NCBI GenBank assembly: GCA_030220185.1
Contig: JASPKZ010003432.1
Location: 744,001-808,000, forward strand
Length of the DNA stretch: 64,000 bases
Source: Diploptera punctata
Taxonomy: Eukaryota; Arthropoda; Insecta; Blattodea; Blaberidae
Direction of reading: 5' to 3'
The notes beneath the pieces were generated by a model. The model did not search any database. It was not told the DNA's origin and saw only the letters and a list, made by a program, of their open reading frames with translations. Both the position numbers and the translations under genes were made by a program. This document shows positions 1 to 9,663 of this stretch, piece by piece; position 1 is the first letter of the stretch, and each line of letters opens with the position of its first letter.

Positions 1-691
1 GTCTGTGTAATAGTATGATAAAAATGAAACTGGGGAATAAAATGAATTATGCTCCGTAGAGGCTAAGTTACATTAATTGGAGTATAGTAAATAGGATAGA
101 GCATGCGGCTGACGTTGTAGATGGTAGAGTGATATTTGTAGAGAGAAGAAATTTAAGATTCAATGGAATCACATTCCGAGTGGAATGTCGGTGTGTGAGA
201 AGCAAACAACCACCCGAGCTGGAATGTTGTGAGTCAATAAGACAACTCGTATCACTGCTCTTGGGATTCTAACCTATTTGTACCTACCAAGTCTATTCCT
301 AATAATTTATTATCTTAAAAACAGCTTTTAACTAGAAACGCTCTCTTCGAGTTTTAATCAATTCTGCGCAATGTCTTTCAAAATTATTAGTCCAGTTAAA
401 ACAGACAAAAAAGTGAATACTTCTGAATAATCCGCAGAGCTGAAAATTGGTAAAGGCCTTAATTAGATCAATTTCGTTACAAGTGTAATGTCGAAAGTTT
501 TATTCAAGGTCAAATGTGTGAAAATCAATTTTTCGCATTTAACACTTAAATGGTGTTATATCATAAAAATAGTTTATACAAAAAAAAATAGAATTTGCAA
601 TCCTCTACAAAACATTCTCTACGGGCTACCTTTTTTCCCTATGGGCCGTCATTCATGAAATACCGTCATTTAAAAAATTGGAAGAGTCTTA
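1..691. other. unassigned AT-rich sequence
   Basis: I see no coding frame, tRNA-like head or repeat shared with the rest of the window here. Several A/T runs occur near 580-600. Confidence 0.5.
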
Positions 692-1295
692 TACTTACTG
701 GCACTATCGAACCCATAGGTTCATGGCCCCGCGGACATAAGCTCTCCATACATCCTATCCTGAGCTAATGCTTTCCAATCATTCCCTGTATAATCTACTT
801 CCCTCGAATCATAGTTAATGTTATTCTCCCACCTCATTCTTGGTGTACCAACTGGGCGTTTTCCCACTGGTTTTCCTACTAGAAGCTTCCATGCACGTCT
901 TTCATTCCCCATACGTGCTACATGTCCTGCCCATCGCAGTCTACGAGACTTAACTGTTCTTATTATATCTGGCTTCCTATAAATATCAAGTAGTTCATTG
1001 TTGTGTAGTCTTCTACATTCACCTGTCTGTACATCTCTCTTCGGTCAAAAAATGTTCCTAAAAACTTTATTCTCAAATACTCGTAATCTCTTTTCCTCGC
1101 TTAAAAGTAAGAGTCCATGTTTCGCATCCATATAATATAACTGGTAGAATCGTAGTTTTATATATTTTCAGTTTAACGTTTTTTGAAAGAAGTTGGGACG
1201 TCATGAGTCTCTGTAATGCATAATAGCACGCATTTCCAGAATTGAGCCCATGTTTAATTTCTTTGTGCATCTCATTCCTGTTTGTGATTATTGTT
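692..1295 (-). mobile_element. LINE-A fragment, 3' half of reverse transcriptase ORF, broken
   Basis: On the minus strand the translation runs through NSGNACYYALQRLM, ILPVILYGCETWTLT, and after frameshifts RMRWENNINY and DYTGNDWKALAQDR. This is the conserved C-terminal part of a widespread insect non-LTR retrotransposon polyprotein, downstream of the RT catalytic motif. It ends at 692 with the family's typical 3' end (ACTGGCACTATCGAACCC when read on the plus strand). The copy is 5'-truncated, because the homology stops abruptly near 1295. At least two frameshifts separate the open pieces at 1073-1270 and 721-912, so it is dead. It faces a second copy on the opposite strand starting at 1497. 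Confidence 0.88.
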
Positions 1296-1496
1296 TGGAA
1301 GAGTCATATTCTTCATAATATTACGTACTACAGTAATTATATGAAAATAAAACAAAATTAAAGAAAGAAAACGACTAAAAGTGTTTAATGATGTAGCCTA
1401 AATCTGTACTAGTATGTTTGTGGTGGTTGAATAGAAGGAAATACCTTATGACCTTAACTATGTCAGGATATACATATATAAAAAGTTCAAGTTTAT

Positions 1497-2101
1497 CATG
1501 GTCTACAACCCAATGGTATAAATAAGCTGTTAGTTTATGCTGATGATGTAGTACTATTGGGAGATAGCGAGGAGATATTAAAGGTCAACACGCACACACT
1601 ATTGAGTAACACTAAGAAATTGGGACTGGAAGTAAATATCAATAAAACTAAATATATGGTCACACATAGAAATACATTATATAATGGAAATGAACAGCTA
1701 ATAATATTAGGGAAATTTTGAGGAAGTGGCTGAATTCAAATACCTAGGAACAATAATCACAAACAGGAATGAGATGCACAAAGAAATTAAACATAGGCTC
1801 AATTCTGGAAATGCGTGCTATTATGCATTGCTGACTCTTGACTTACCAACACCTTTCAAAAAACATTAAACTGAAAATATATAAAACTATTATTCTACCA
1901 GTTATATTATATGGATGCGAAACATGGACTCTTACTTTAAGGGAGGAAAGGAGATTTCGAGTATTTGAGAATAAAGTTCTTAGGAAAATTTTTGGACCAA
2001 AGAGAGATGAACAGACAGGTGAATGGAGAAGACTAAATAACAGTGAATTACATGGTCTTTATAGGAAGCCAGATATAGGCCTAATGAGAACAGTTAAGTC
2101 T
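1497..2101 (+). mobile_element. LINE-A fragment with RT YADD motif, broken
   Basis: The plus strand reads NKLLVYADDVVLLGDSEE at 1521-1574. The catalytic YADD box of reverse transcriptase lies at 1536-1547. A frameshift near 1720 leads into EEVAEFKYLGTIITNRNE, then RLNSGNACYYAL. After another shift the open frame from 1838 carries ILPVILYGCETWTLTL and KIFGPKRDEQTGEWRR. Homology to the other copies stops at about 2101, so this copy lacks the GRPRMRWENN tail and is truncated at both ends. It overlaps in content with the inverted copy at 692-1295. Confidence 0.9.
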
Positions 2102-2211
2102 CTTTATTAAAAGTATTAAACAAATTAAACTAAAGGAATTTAAAGGACACATTGCTAATTTAAGAATTAATTATTTTGGTGTTGGCTAAGAGCAATTTTT
2201 AAATATTCAGG

Positions 2212-2475
2212 TTTCAGATAAACCGCCAATTTTAATGGTCGGATTTTGATTACTTTTGGAGAATGCTTTCCTCGGTTTATTATAATAGCATATACTGAGT
2301 TTCGTTGTGAAACAAAAATTGTGACCGCTAGAGCGAATTATAAATTTCCGTTTCAGGTGTACTTCTGCATCTAATGGTCCAATTTTGCTGGTTAACGAAA
2401 TCGATCATACTTTTCTTTAATTAATTAGTATAGGCCTATGCCAGGTTCGATGAAACAAAAAAAAGGCGGCCTTTG
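2212..2475 (+). repeat. satellite-like repeat R-Y, two monomers
   Basis: Two successive units start with TTTCAGGT at 2212 and 2351, giving a monomer of about 139 bp. Each carries TGGTC(G/C)(A/G)ATTTT, a run ending in TTTAAT or TTATAATAGC, and a G(A/G)CCGC or GGCGGCC segment. Related units recur near 14.1, 37.7, 38.1, 43.8 and 44.3 kb. A CA-rich stretch follows at 2489-2503. Confidence 0.6.
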
Positions 2476-2524
2476 TTATCGGATACGCACACACAAACAC
2501 ACAGATATTAGTCATGGTAATTTC

Positions 2525-2650
2525 CGGTATTTACTAGATAGGATCAGTGAACATCTGTAAACATTTTAAAAATATTTTCAGGAGAACAACCTCAGTAGTT
2601 TCATTCCTTCAGAATTAGCTAAAATTACGACTCCAACTGAGCAATGGCTA
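2525..2650 (+). repeat. dispersed repeat R-Z
   Basis: The stretch shares TAGGATCAGTGAA, TTTAAAAATATTTTCA and a segment of the form CTCAGTAGTTTCATTCCTT.AGAATT with 10105-10220, 29270-29340 and 38555-38680. It may be the body or 3' end of a SINE. No coding is visible. Confidence 0.5.
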
Positions 2651-2655
2651 AAACG

Positions 2656-3100
2656 GAAATCATACCTACAAAAAATCGACCTGATGATATGTAAGCTAGA
2701 TTCAGTGCTTCAAGAAAGGACATTATCCTATCATTTTATGTCTATGGGTTCATAGGGGGAAATTTTGGCATTTAATTTGAGACGGAAATGGGCGTGCCCA
2801 GTCAACATTCATTCAGAATTACCCAGTGCTGCGTTTGCAAGCTATAAATTGGAACATTAAAACTGGCATACGGAAATTTGCAGGCGAAAGCACACTGCAC
2901 AGTAGGCTGTAAAACTGTATGATTGCGTGCGGAGAACGTAATCTGGAGCTGTATCTAACACAACAGCCCTTTGTAATGGTGTTTTGTCATCACCAGTTTT
3001 TTCTTCCACATGTGATGTGTGAAGTAAATCAATCCTGGCTTTTATACATTCCGGACAACCTTATTAATCTAACATTAATAAAATTCATGACAGAATTGCT
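2656..3100. other. unassigned sequence
   Basis: The open frame at 2919-3104 (61 codons) resembles nothing I know and has no supporting context. I treat this stretch as non-coding. Confidence 0.4.
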
Positions 3101-3120
3101 TTGAGCTATTAGTCATAAAA

Positions 3121-3363
3121 TTAAAATTATAATATAATTTATACAATTGTTACCTAGTAGGTCCGTCTCCTCAACTCTGTAAACTGTTAATTCGCTGTAG
3201 GCCTTTCGGGACTAGTCTCATAATCAGCAGAAGAAGCAGGAGATAGGTCTGTATTTACTGACTCTGAAGCAATGCTGGTATTGCTTCAGAAAATCAACAG
3301 TTTACAAAGTTGAGAAGACGAACTTACTGGGTAACAATTTTATAATGTTATATAATAATTTTA
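3121..3363. repeat. foldback element: 68-nt inverted arms plus nested hairpin
   Basis: The left arm at 3121-3188 and the right arm at 3296-3363 are imperfect reverse complements. The cores CTCAACTCTGTAAACTGTT and AACAGTTTACAAAGTTGAG pair, and the outer AT-rich portions also pair. Inside the 107-nt spacer is a perfect 10-bp hairpin, CTGAAGCAAT / ATTGCTTCAG (3264-3273 and 3280-3289). A partial relative in opposite orientation lies at 36840-36900. Confidence 0.75.
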
Positions 3364-3502
3364 ATCTTATTAATTTAGTTTAATTCATTTATAGTTATTT
3401 CGTGATGTAAAAACTGGTACGTTTGTACCTGTAGTTGACACGGCTAGATAATAGTCAAGAACTGCTCTGGAAGCACTAATTTCCATTCCCATATTTCACT
3501 GA

Positions 3503-3600
3503 TAAGTTGCATAAGACATCATGCTTTGGCACAGAGTTACGGTAAATGAGATTGTTCGAATCTCCGTGGGGAATAAATTTTCTCATTCAGCCATTATTTG
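3503..3600 (+). mobile_element. SINE-B 5' fragment
   Basis: The stretch matches the SINE-B head: CATCATGC, TTGGCACAGAG, a B-box-like GTTCGAATCTCC, then AAATTTTCTCAT. The rest of the SINE is missing. It ends about 45 bp before the pogo-like element. Confidence 0.6.
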
Positions 3601-3648
3601 ACGGTGTCCGGTTTCTCTTGTTTGGAGATGTGTAAGTAACTTAACGTA

Positions 3649-3675
3649 GGGTAGTTCCGGGTGAGATGGCCATAC
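3649..3675 (+). repeat. left terminal inverted repeat of pogo-like element
   Basis: This is 27 bp beginning GGGTAGTTCCGGG and ending GATGGCCATAC. It pairs with 5284-5310 with four mismatches. Confidence 0.8.
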
Positions 3676-4235
3676 GGGTGTGATGGCCATAGCTCCTATT
3701 TTATGTTGGAATGACCGGATGTGAAAGCAACTCGGTAGGCGGTATGCTTTTGACTCTAGTAACCGATTGTTGAACACGTGTGGCAGTTTCGTGTTACAAG
3801 TCGGCGACTTTTTCCTAATTATTGTTTTGTAACTGCTCAGATATTTTGTGACCGTCAAGAGAAGTGAACATAAGTGCGACGTTCCTGCAAAATAATTCTC
3901 AGCAGCTTATTCTACGAATTAAGTGGATCTTCTGTGATTAATATAAAGTTAATATTTCTTATTTAACCATCTCCTGGTTTTTCCCGCACTATGGCCATCT
4001 AACCCTTAAACATGGGGGAGATGACCACCTACTTTTAGGGAGAGTTGGCCAACTGTTTAAGACGCATTTTCGTTGATTTTTTTAATATTTGTTTACTGCC
4101 TCAGCGGTATAGTGTTATAGTATTTATTGTTAGTTTAATTTTATTAATTTGCATATTAGTGGGAGTTGGCCTTCTGTTTAGCAAGTCTACCATCCCAAAG
4201 ATCCTGGTTTCCATTCCCGGCTTTTCCTTAGAATT

Positions 4236-4916
4236 ATTTCAGGTAGTTGCTTGGTCCCTTACAATCCCGATGTCATTCCTGACTATGCATTCCTCAGTTC
4301 AACTGCAAGTGAATCTACAAATGCAGAGAGAAAACAGGACGATCAATGTCAGGACACGCTGAGGATTCTAATTCTGCTACCCCTGGAAATCTTGAGCCAC
4401 AACCGAGCACTTCCAAATCTAACATGGAATACACTCCTACGAAAATTGTGGAGACGATGTCACCGGCACCGTCCTTAAGCAAATTGCAAACAAGCAAAAG
4501 GCCAAAGCTTCACGCTACTCTCTTGACTTCCCCTGAGAACAAGAAAAAGTGAGGTTTAATTCTACAAAATTGGCAATGGGCGTAAATCCTTCAGTAAGCA
4601 AGTTTCGAAGCTAACATTTGTTAGAAAACGATCAATTTCTAGCAGCAGCTCCAGCTCTGAAGAAAGAATCGTAATTAACGACGAGTCCAGCAATGATGAA
4701 TTTGTTGATCTCACCAACGAATGTGTTGGTTGTGGCGAAGACTACGACAATACAAAGAAGGCAGTTGACTGGATTCAGTGTATCCGTTGTCAAAGGTGGC
4801 TCCATGAAACGTGCACTACTTTTATTGGTGTTTGTTTGCCTTGTGGAAAAGTGATAACTAGGAAAAACTTAAATAATTCACTTGTTTATGGAAACATTTT
4901 CTCAGAAAATGATTGA
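4236..4916 (+). pseudogene. C-terminal remnant of pogo-like transposase with PHD-like zinc finger
   Basis: The remnant begins around VPYNPDVIPDYAF, the segment that follows the DDE domain in insect pogo-like transposases. A serine/threonine-rich linker follows in another frame (4346-4552), broken by a frameshift near 4552. The last open piece ends at a TGA at 4914. It contains ECVGCGEDY (cysteines at 4722 and 4731), WIQCIRCQRW (cysteines at 4779 and 4788), LHETC (histidine at 4803, cysteine at 4812) and a final CLPC pair. That is the C4-H-C3 order of a PHD finger. A polyadenylation-type AATAAA lies at 5009-5014, still inside the element. The rest of the transposase is deleted. A host PHD gene is unlikely, because the inverted ends flank the piece. 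Confidence 0.7.
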
Positions 4917-5283
4917 AAATATTTTATTTGTATTTTAATGCAAGGAAAGTTTTAAATTTTATGAAACAATTACCTTTTTTTTTAAATTGTATATGTAAAT
5001 GTAAATGCAATAAACAAATAGATCTATTTTAATAATTTTTTGAGTGTATTTAATGACTTCAAAACTGAGTAATCATCACTCTCTACCCTATGGCCATCTC
5101 CCCCAGGCAACTAGGGATAGATGGCCAGTGTATTGTTTTTCAATAAGTTGGGTTTATTACTCTGAATGGCAATATTTTATCATAAACACAAGGAATTATG
5201 TAGATTTACCTTCAGTAACACCATTAAACTTTTGTTCACGTGATTATCCTGCAAATCTTCGATATTCTGAAACATTAAAAAAA

Positions 5284-5310
5284 GTATGGCCATCTATCCC
5301 GGACTTACCC
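5284..5310 (-). repeat. right terminal inverted repeat of pogo-like element
   Basis: Its reverse complement starts GGGTAAGTCCGGG and ends GATGGCCATAC. It is followed directly by the TA duplication. Confidence 0.8.
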
Positions 5311-5484
5311 TATACTAAATCGATTGCTGGTCGAAAAGCGGTCAGACCAGCGTCGTAGCATCAAATTTTAGCCTCTAGACAGGCCTCAAGAGTTCCTGGA
5401 AGGAACTTTGTATTTCCCCCACTCCGATTGAATCGCAGTGAATCAGACATCAGCCATTCTATAAATAATCATCTATGAAGCTAC

Positions 5485-5699
5485 TTACTTTATTTTATAT
5501 AATTTTAATTGTGTTATATTCTATGTTTTTGTTAGTATTAGCTAGTATTAGATCACATCATCATTGTATTTTGTTTAGTCTGTATTTTAATAATATCTTA
5601 AAATTGTAATATGTATGTAATTTTTGTATAATTATACTATTCGCAGGTTGAGTGGAAGACAAGGCCTTATGGCCTTAACTTTGCCAAGCTAAAATAAAG

Positions 5700-5774
<75 letters not shown>
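5485..5774 (+). mobile_element. LINE 3' UTR ending in (ATT)n
   Basis: A non-coding stretch ends with GGTTGAGTGGAAGACAAGG, GGCCTTAACTTTGCCA, an AAATAAA signal and then a pure (ATT)n tract at 5701-5774. The same order of segments occurs at 30720-30950. A shared 3' region running into a simple repeat is typical of a 5'-truncated CR1/Jockey-type LINE. The coding part is absent. Confidence 0.65.
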
Positions 5775-5803
5775 GAGAAATTTGGGAATCTATAATACGT
5801 AAT

Positions 5804-5950
5804 GGCTCCAGGTTGAAAGAACCACCTATAACGACTAGGAGACTCGACATGATGATCAGGAATCACTCCTATACTGGCTGAATAAACGTCCACCTTTCTA
5901 AATAGCAGGTCTACATAGGCTTATGCATGTGAGGCAGTTAACATGTCATA
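5804..5950 (+). mobile_element. SINE-B 3' half, degraded
   Basis: The order CTCCAGGTTGA, AACGACTAGGAGACTCGACATG, ACTGGCTGAAT, GTCCACCT follows the SINE-B body. Its terminal part diverges after about 5915. Confidence 0.55.
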
Positions 5951-6443
5951 GATCAACGGCCATCTAGGAGGTGTCTAATTCAAATCCCAGAGCCGACCGA
6001 CCAACCTGAATGAGTCTTCTGATGTTATTCTTGTTGAATAATAATTCACACATTTGTTATATACACGCGATGTGACCCAACATGTTAAAGGGTCTATAAA
6101 ATAAGCATGGAGTTAAAGAAAATGATAAAATATTTGTACGAGTTATCAGCTTCTATCTTTAGCTTTATCTTGGATATTCAAACAGAATTTTACTAACTGG
6201 TTACGAGGTTCGCAGGTTGAAATCCAGTTGAAGTAGACGGATTTTTAAGGTTGGCAATAGTTTTGTTATTTAACAATGTTCTTTAAAACTCGAGATCAAT
6301 TGCGCCATAATTCAAATCTTTCCGTGAAAGAGGAAAGATTTTTTAGCCCACAGGCAAATTATATTAGGCTTTAAAGTTTTTTTTTAGAGCCGTCGGAAAG
6401 TACGAACATGGGACTAACACCGCTATTTCATTTCCGAAGGAAA

Positions 6444-6560
6444 TCATCATCATCATTTCAAGGATTAGACAATCTTACTTGTTTCGTCTTTATAATGTTA
6501 AGACCATTTCTTCCTCGGGCCACTGACTTTTCTTCCCCATTTAGGAGAGTAGATGTTCGG
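6444..6560 (-). mobile_element. LINE-B tail fragment with (GAT)n end
   Basis: The minus strand reads through GKKSVGRPRKKWS, a LINE C-terminal signature (frame-broken), then runs into a short (GAT)n repeat at 6446-6456. It is too short to place in a family. Confidence 0.45.
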
Positions 6561-7750
6561 TAGAGATGGAATTATTTTTTGAAACTATTCATGAATCTCA
6601 AGTGGGCTCTCCTGTTTGTTCTTTTATATATTTTCTATTAAGGCTGTATATATTTAATTATTCTTTGTATTTTAATTTCATATAAAATTAGGCTCTGTAG
6701 ATGCTTATACCATATTGAGGTATCTCATTTCAGCTGAGTGAATCTTACTTCTGTCTCTTTCAATAAATTATCCAAGATTTGTTTCCAACATTAATACTGG
6801 CACAGCCATTATCATATAAATTTTAACTTGGTATCTATTCAGATTTTATTTTGAAGATTTTTATGTATTATCCAACATATTGATTGAAATTTGTAAATTT
6901 ATTTTCAATGTGTTTGTTTCTGTCCAAATGAAGCCATATTACACCCTTAAATAATCATCGATCCCAGCTGAGTTTAAACCCCCACCTCGGAAAAAGAAGC
7001 GATCATATAACCACTTATTCGCCAGGGAGGTCGGAGAGAGTTATAATTTAAATTCAATACTGGAATGTATCTGATTAAGCTTCGTGAATAATACATGATA
7101 AAATGCACAAATTCAAACAAAAAATAGCACATTTTATATTCGTTTGGATTTAAAACGATTTGTCTAGAATAAAAATCAGTACATTCATCATTGACTGTGG
7201 CGATCACAGAAGGAAATTCAATAATTTAACAAAAAACCATTTACATATGCACAAAGAAATTCATTAATGCAAGGACGATATGTGGATAGTGACTTCTTTC
7301 ACATTTGCATTTTTACGACAGTCTCTGAATTTAAATTGATAGGTATGTTTTAAAATATTAATGACGTCAAAATGACGCCAAATTTGGGAAAGACAATTGC
7401 GCTATTTTCTTGATACGTTGAATGTTGGAGAACGTGAATTATTGAAGAATCACAGATGTTCTACCTGGAACAAAATGCGATATAAACGTCCAATTTGAAT
7501 TTATTAACATATGAGATCTTCAGAATATAATTCTGGAAACAATTTTATCCATTTCAGACGTGAATTTTGCCAAAAATCACATTGAAAATGTGCCTAATTA
7601 CAAACCATCTTTGCATCGTCAAAATGTTGAAATGAGTAATTATCATAAGTAAATGTTGTAAAGTGGTAAAAATAGTACTAGTGAATCTATGTGTATATAT
7701 GGTTTATACTGTATACATATAAATTAGGTTATCTTTTTTTAATATAATGT
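6561..7750. other. unassigned AT-rich sequence
   Basis: I see no shared repeat or credible coding frame. A 77-codon minus-strand frame at 6974-7207 lacks recognisable features. Confidence 0.4.
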
Positions 7751-7754
7751 CGTT

Positions 7755-8162
7755 TCAATATAGGCTAATGCTGTTTTTTAATGGACGTGGAGTCGATGCC
7801 GATCTTTATTCTTAACAATTGGAAGGAGTTCATGAAATGTTTAGGTCGCTAGTTCAAATTCGACTGGACCTAGGACTGCACGAACAACCTTGACAAAAAT
7901 TTAGGAATTGGGAGCAAACAAACTACTATCACATCCAGCATATAGCCCTAATCTTGCGCCTTTAGATTACCTTCTGTTTCGATTCATGACCCATTTCACC
8001 GTTTCTTGCGTGAAATTCAAAAACATTGAAGTTGTGGACGTTTGTCTCAACAAATTCTTCCCATCAAAAGTCAGAGACTGGAATCGTCGGGGGATAATAT
8101 AAATCCCGCTGAAAGTTGGGCCAAGACCATAGAATATGATAGTCACTACATTGAAGAGTAGT
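7755..8162 (+). pseudogene. mariner (Tc1/mariner) transposase C-terminal remnant
   Basis: The plus strand reads NGRGVDADLYS, then EGVHEMFRSLV. After a frameshift it reads LLSHPAYSPNLAPLDYLLFR, where the final D of LAP.D is the third catalytic aspartate of mariner DD34D transposases. Then come SKVRDWNRRGI, another frameshift, and NPAESWAKTIEYDSHYIEE with a stop at 8160-8162. The DNA-binding half and the first catalytic aspartate are not visible, so the copy is inactive. A poly-G run (8178-8188) and an A-rich stretch follow. I could not identify the inverted ends. Confidence 0.85.
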
Positions 8163-8444
8163 TTAATGTATTGTCAGGGGGGGGGGGGAAATCCAAATAA
8201 AATTTTGTCTGAAAAAAAAAAGACAATGCTTATGACGCAGTATCGGTAAATAATCGTAGTTGGTATAAGATCCCTCTTTTGACCTGGACCTTCTTTCAAA
8301 GTTCCCCCAGGCTTCTCTACAGACATCTAGCGTTCGACAAATTTTTATTAAAACAAAAATTGAGGCCGTCCATGCATTAACAGACAGGCATCCATTAAAA
8401 CCGTTTTATCAATTTAAATACATCTTCCGATACCTAACGTTAAT

Positions 8445-8905
8445 CATCATCATCCGTCACGAATTAGGCATAGACCTGTTTCGGCCTCATTCAGCAGTTT
8501 TTTAAGAAGTCTTCCAGGTCGACAATGTCCTTTTGGCTAATATTACACCATTTTTCTGATTATTGAATTCTCCATTCTTTTCATATGGTCTAGCTAGGTT
8601 AATTTTTTGAGTTTTTCTACTGATTCTACTTCTAATTGTTGTAAAATTTCTTCATTCTTTCTTCGATCTAAAATAATGTATTTTGCTGTCTTTCTGAGAA
8701 ATTTCAATTCCGTTACTTTAATTCTGCTCCTGTCTCTTTTCCTTAATGTCCAAATCTCACTTCCGTATAAAAGGGAGGGTAATTTATATGTTAGGCCTAA
8801 GTACAGAATTTAATTTTTTTCTCCACACTTCCCCATTATTATATTGGATTTCATATTCTTCTCTCTCTTGTTGATACGATTTATATATACTGAATCTGAG
8901 TAGCA
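8445..8905 (-). mobile_element. LINE-B family fragment, RT C-terminus
   Basis: The minus-strand translation reads PSLLYGSEIWTLRKRDRSR, LKFLRKTAKYIILDRRKN, DHMKRMENS and GHCRPGRLLKKL. These are the post-RT region and the G.PGR...K..L tail of a LINE polyprotein. Two stops and a frameshift near 8600 break it. The window holds the last ~150 codons only (5' truncation). Confidence 0.8.
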
Positions 8906-8920
8906 CATATAACTATCTCA

Positions 8921-9168
8921 ATAGCACTATCGAAACAGGAGGTTCATGTTCCATATATCCCTATCCTGAGTTAGTGTTTTCCAATCATCCCCGTATAATT
9001 TACCTTCTCAAATCAAGTTGATGTTATTTTCCTACTTAATTTTGGCTAACCTATTGGGCGCTTTCATTCTGGTTTTCCTACAAGGGGTTTCCATGCCCCA
9101 ATTTTAATCCCCAGACGTGCCACATATCATTCCAACCGCAGTCTATGAGACTTATGTGTTCTTATTAT
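8921..9168 (-). mobile_element. LINE-A 3' fragment, split by SINE-C (part 1)
   Basis: The fragment begins with the LINE-A 3' end (AGCACTATCGAAAC) and follows the family backwards through the NNINYDLRE and GRP coding region to the TTCTTATTAT point. There a SINE-C copy interrupts it; the remainder is at 9580-9655. Confidence 0.8.
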
Positions 9169-9569
9169 GCCTTACTTGTCATTGTCTATACGGCCTTTTC
9201 AGTCCAGCCAACGTTTCTCTTTTGTAAGGTTTTTCTAGACCAAGCTAATTTAGTTACGCCTATTTCTCTAGAGATGTCAGTGGTATCTGGTAAGCAAACT
9301 GACCCAATGAACCATTTAGTAGGCAACGAAGGTATTACATGGTTAATAAAGAGAGGTATATATTTCCTTAGAGACCTATTTGTTCAGGCTTAAGATTCTC
9401 TTACGGGCCTGCAAATCTTCAGTCTTGAGACCCAAGGTTTAAAGCCCCTCCGGAAGACTTGTTTCTTGGATTTTTCCATCTCAAAAAATCCATCGAGCCC
9501 GGCCGGATTTGAACCCGCGACCCTCGGTATTACATTGAAGGAACATAACTAGTAGACCAGCGTGGCCGA
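9169..9569 (-). mobile_element. SINE-C full-length copy with 10-bp TSD inside LINE-A
   Basis: The flanks TTCTTATTAT at 9159-9168 and again at 9570-9579 are exact 10-bp duplications of LINE-A sequence. They fix the element at 401 bp. On the minus strand it opens with GCCACGCTGGTCTACTAG, then a tRNA-like B-box region (GGGTTCAAATCC), a T-rich spacer, and the body GTCTTCCGGAGGGGCTTTAA. A second copy with TSD at 44628-45030 is 403 bp. Confidence 0.85.
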
Positions 9570-9579
9570 TTCTTATTAT

Positions 9580-9655
9580 ATCTTGTTTCCCTTAAAGATC
9601 GCGTGCGTCACTCACTATTATTTAGTTCTCTCCATCCACATGCCTGTTCATATGT
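9580..9655 (-). mobile_element. LINE-A fragment, split by SINE-C (part 2)
   Basis: The stretch continues the LINE-A sequence interrupted at 9168, through the reverse complement of the GEWRRLHNSEL coding region. It stops only a few bases before an oppositely oriented LINE-A begins. Confidence 0.7.
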
Positions 9656-9663
9656 CATTATGT

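Larger units (their letters stand above)
3647..5312 (+). mobile_element. pogo-like DNA transposon, internally deleted, with TIRs and TA duplications
   Basis: A TA dinucleotide at 3647-3648 is followed by GGGTAGTTCCGGGTGAGATG and so on to 3675. The right end at 5284-5310 is its inverted partner (23 of 27 bases) and is followed by TA at 5311-5312. A TA target and a plus-strand transposase remnant that ends in a PHD-like finger fit the pogo/Tigger branch of the Tc1/mariner superfamily. The DDE catalytic core is missing, so the copy can at best be mobilised in trans. The motif TGGCCAT (or its complement) recurs just inside both ends and again at 3991 and 5090, which suggests subterminal transposase-binding sites. 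Both ends and the target dinucleotide are directly visible; the family name is an inference from the protein remnant. Confidence 0.8.

Noticed and set aside
3583..3858. 91-codon minus-strand frame
   Set aside because: It spans the left end of the pogo-like element and flanking DNA, and has no family similarity.
4600..4916. Host PHD-finger gene
   Set aside because: The finger lies inside matching terminal inverted repeats with TA duplications and follows a pogo-type NPDVIPD segment, so a transposase origin is simpler.
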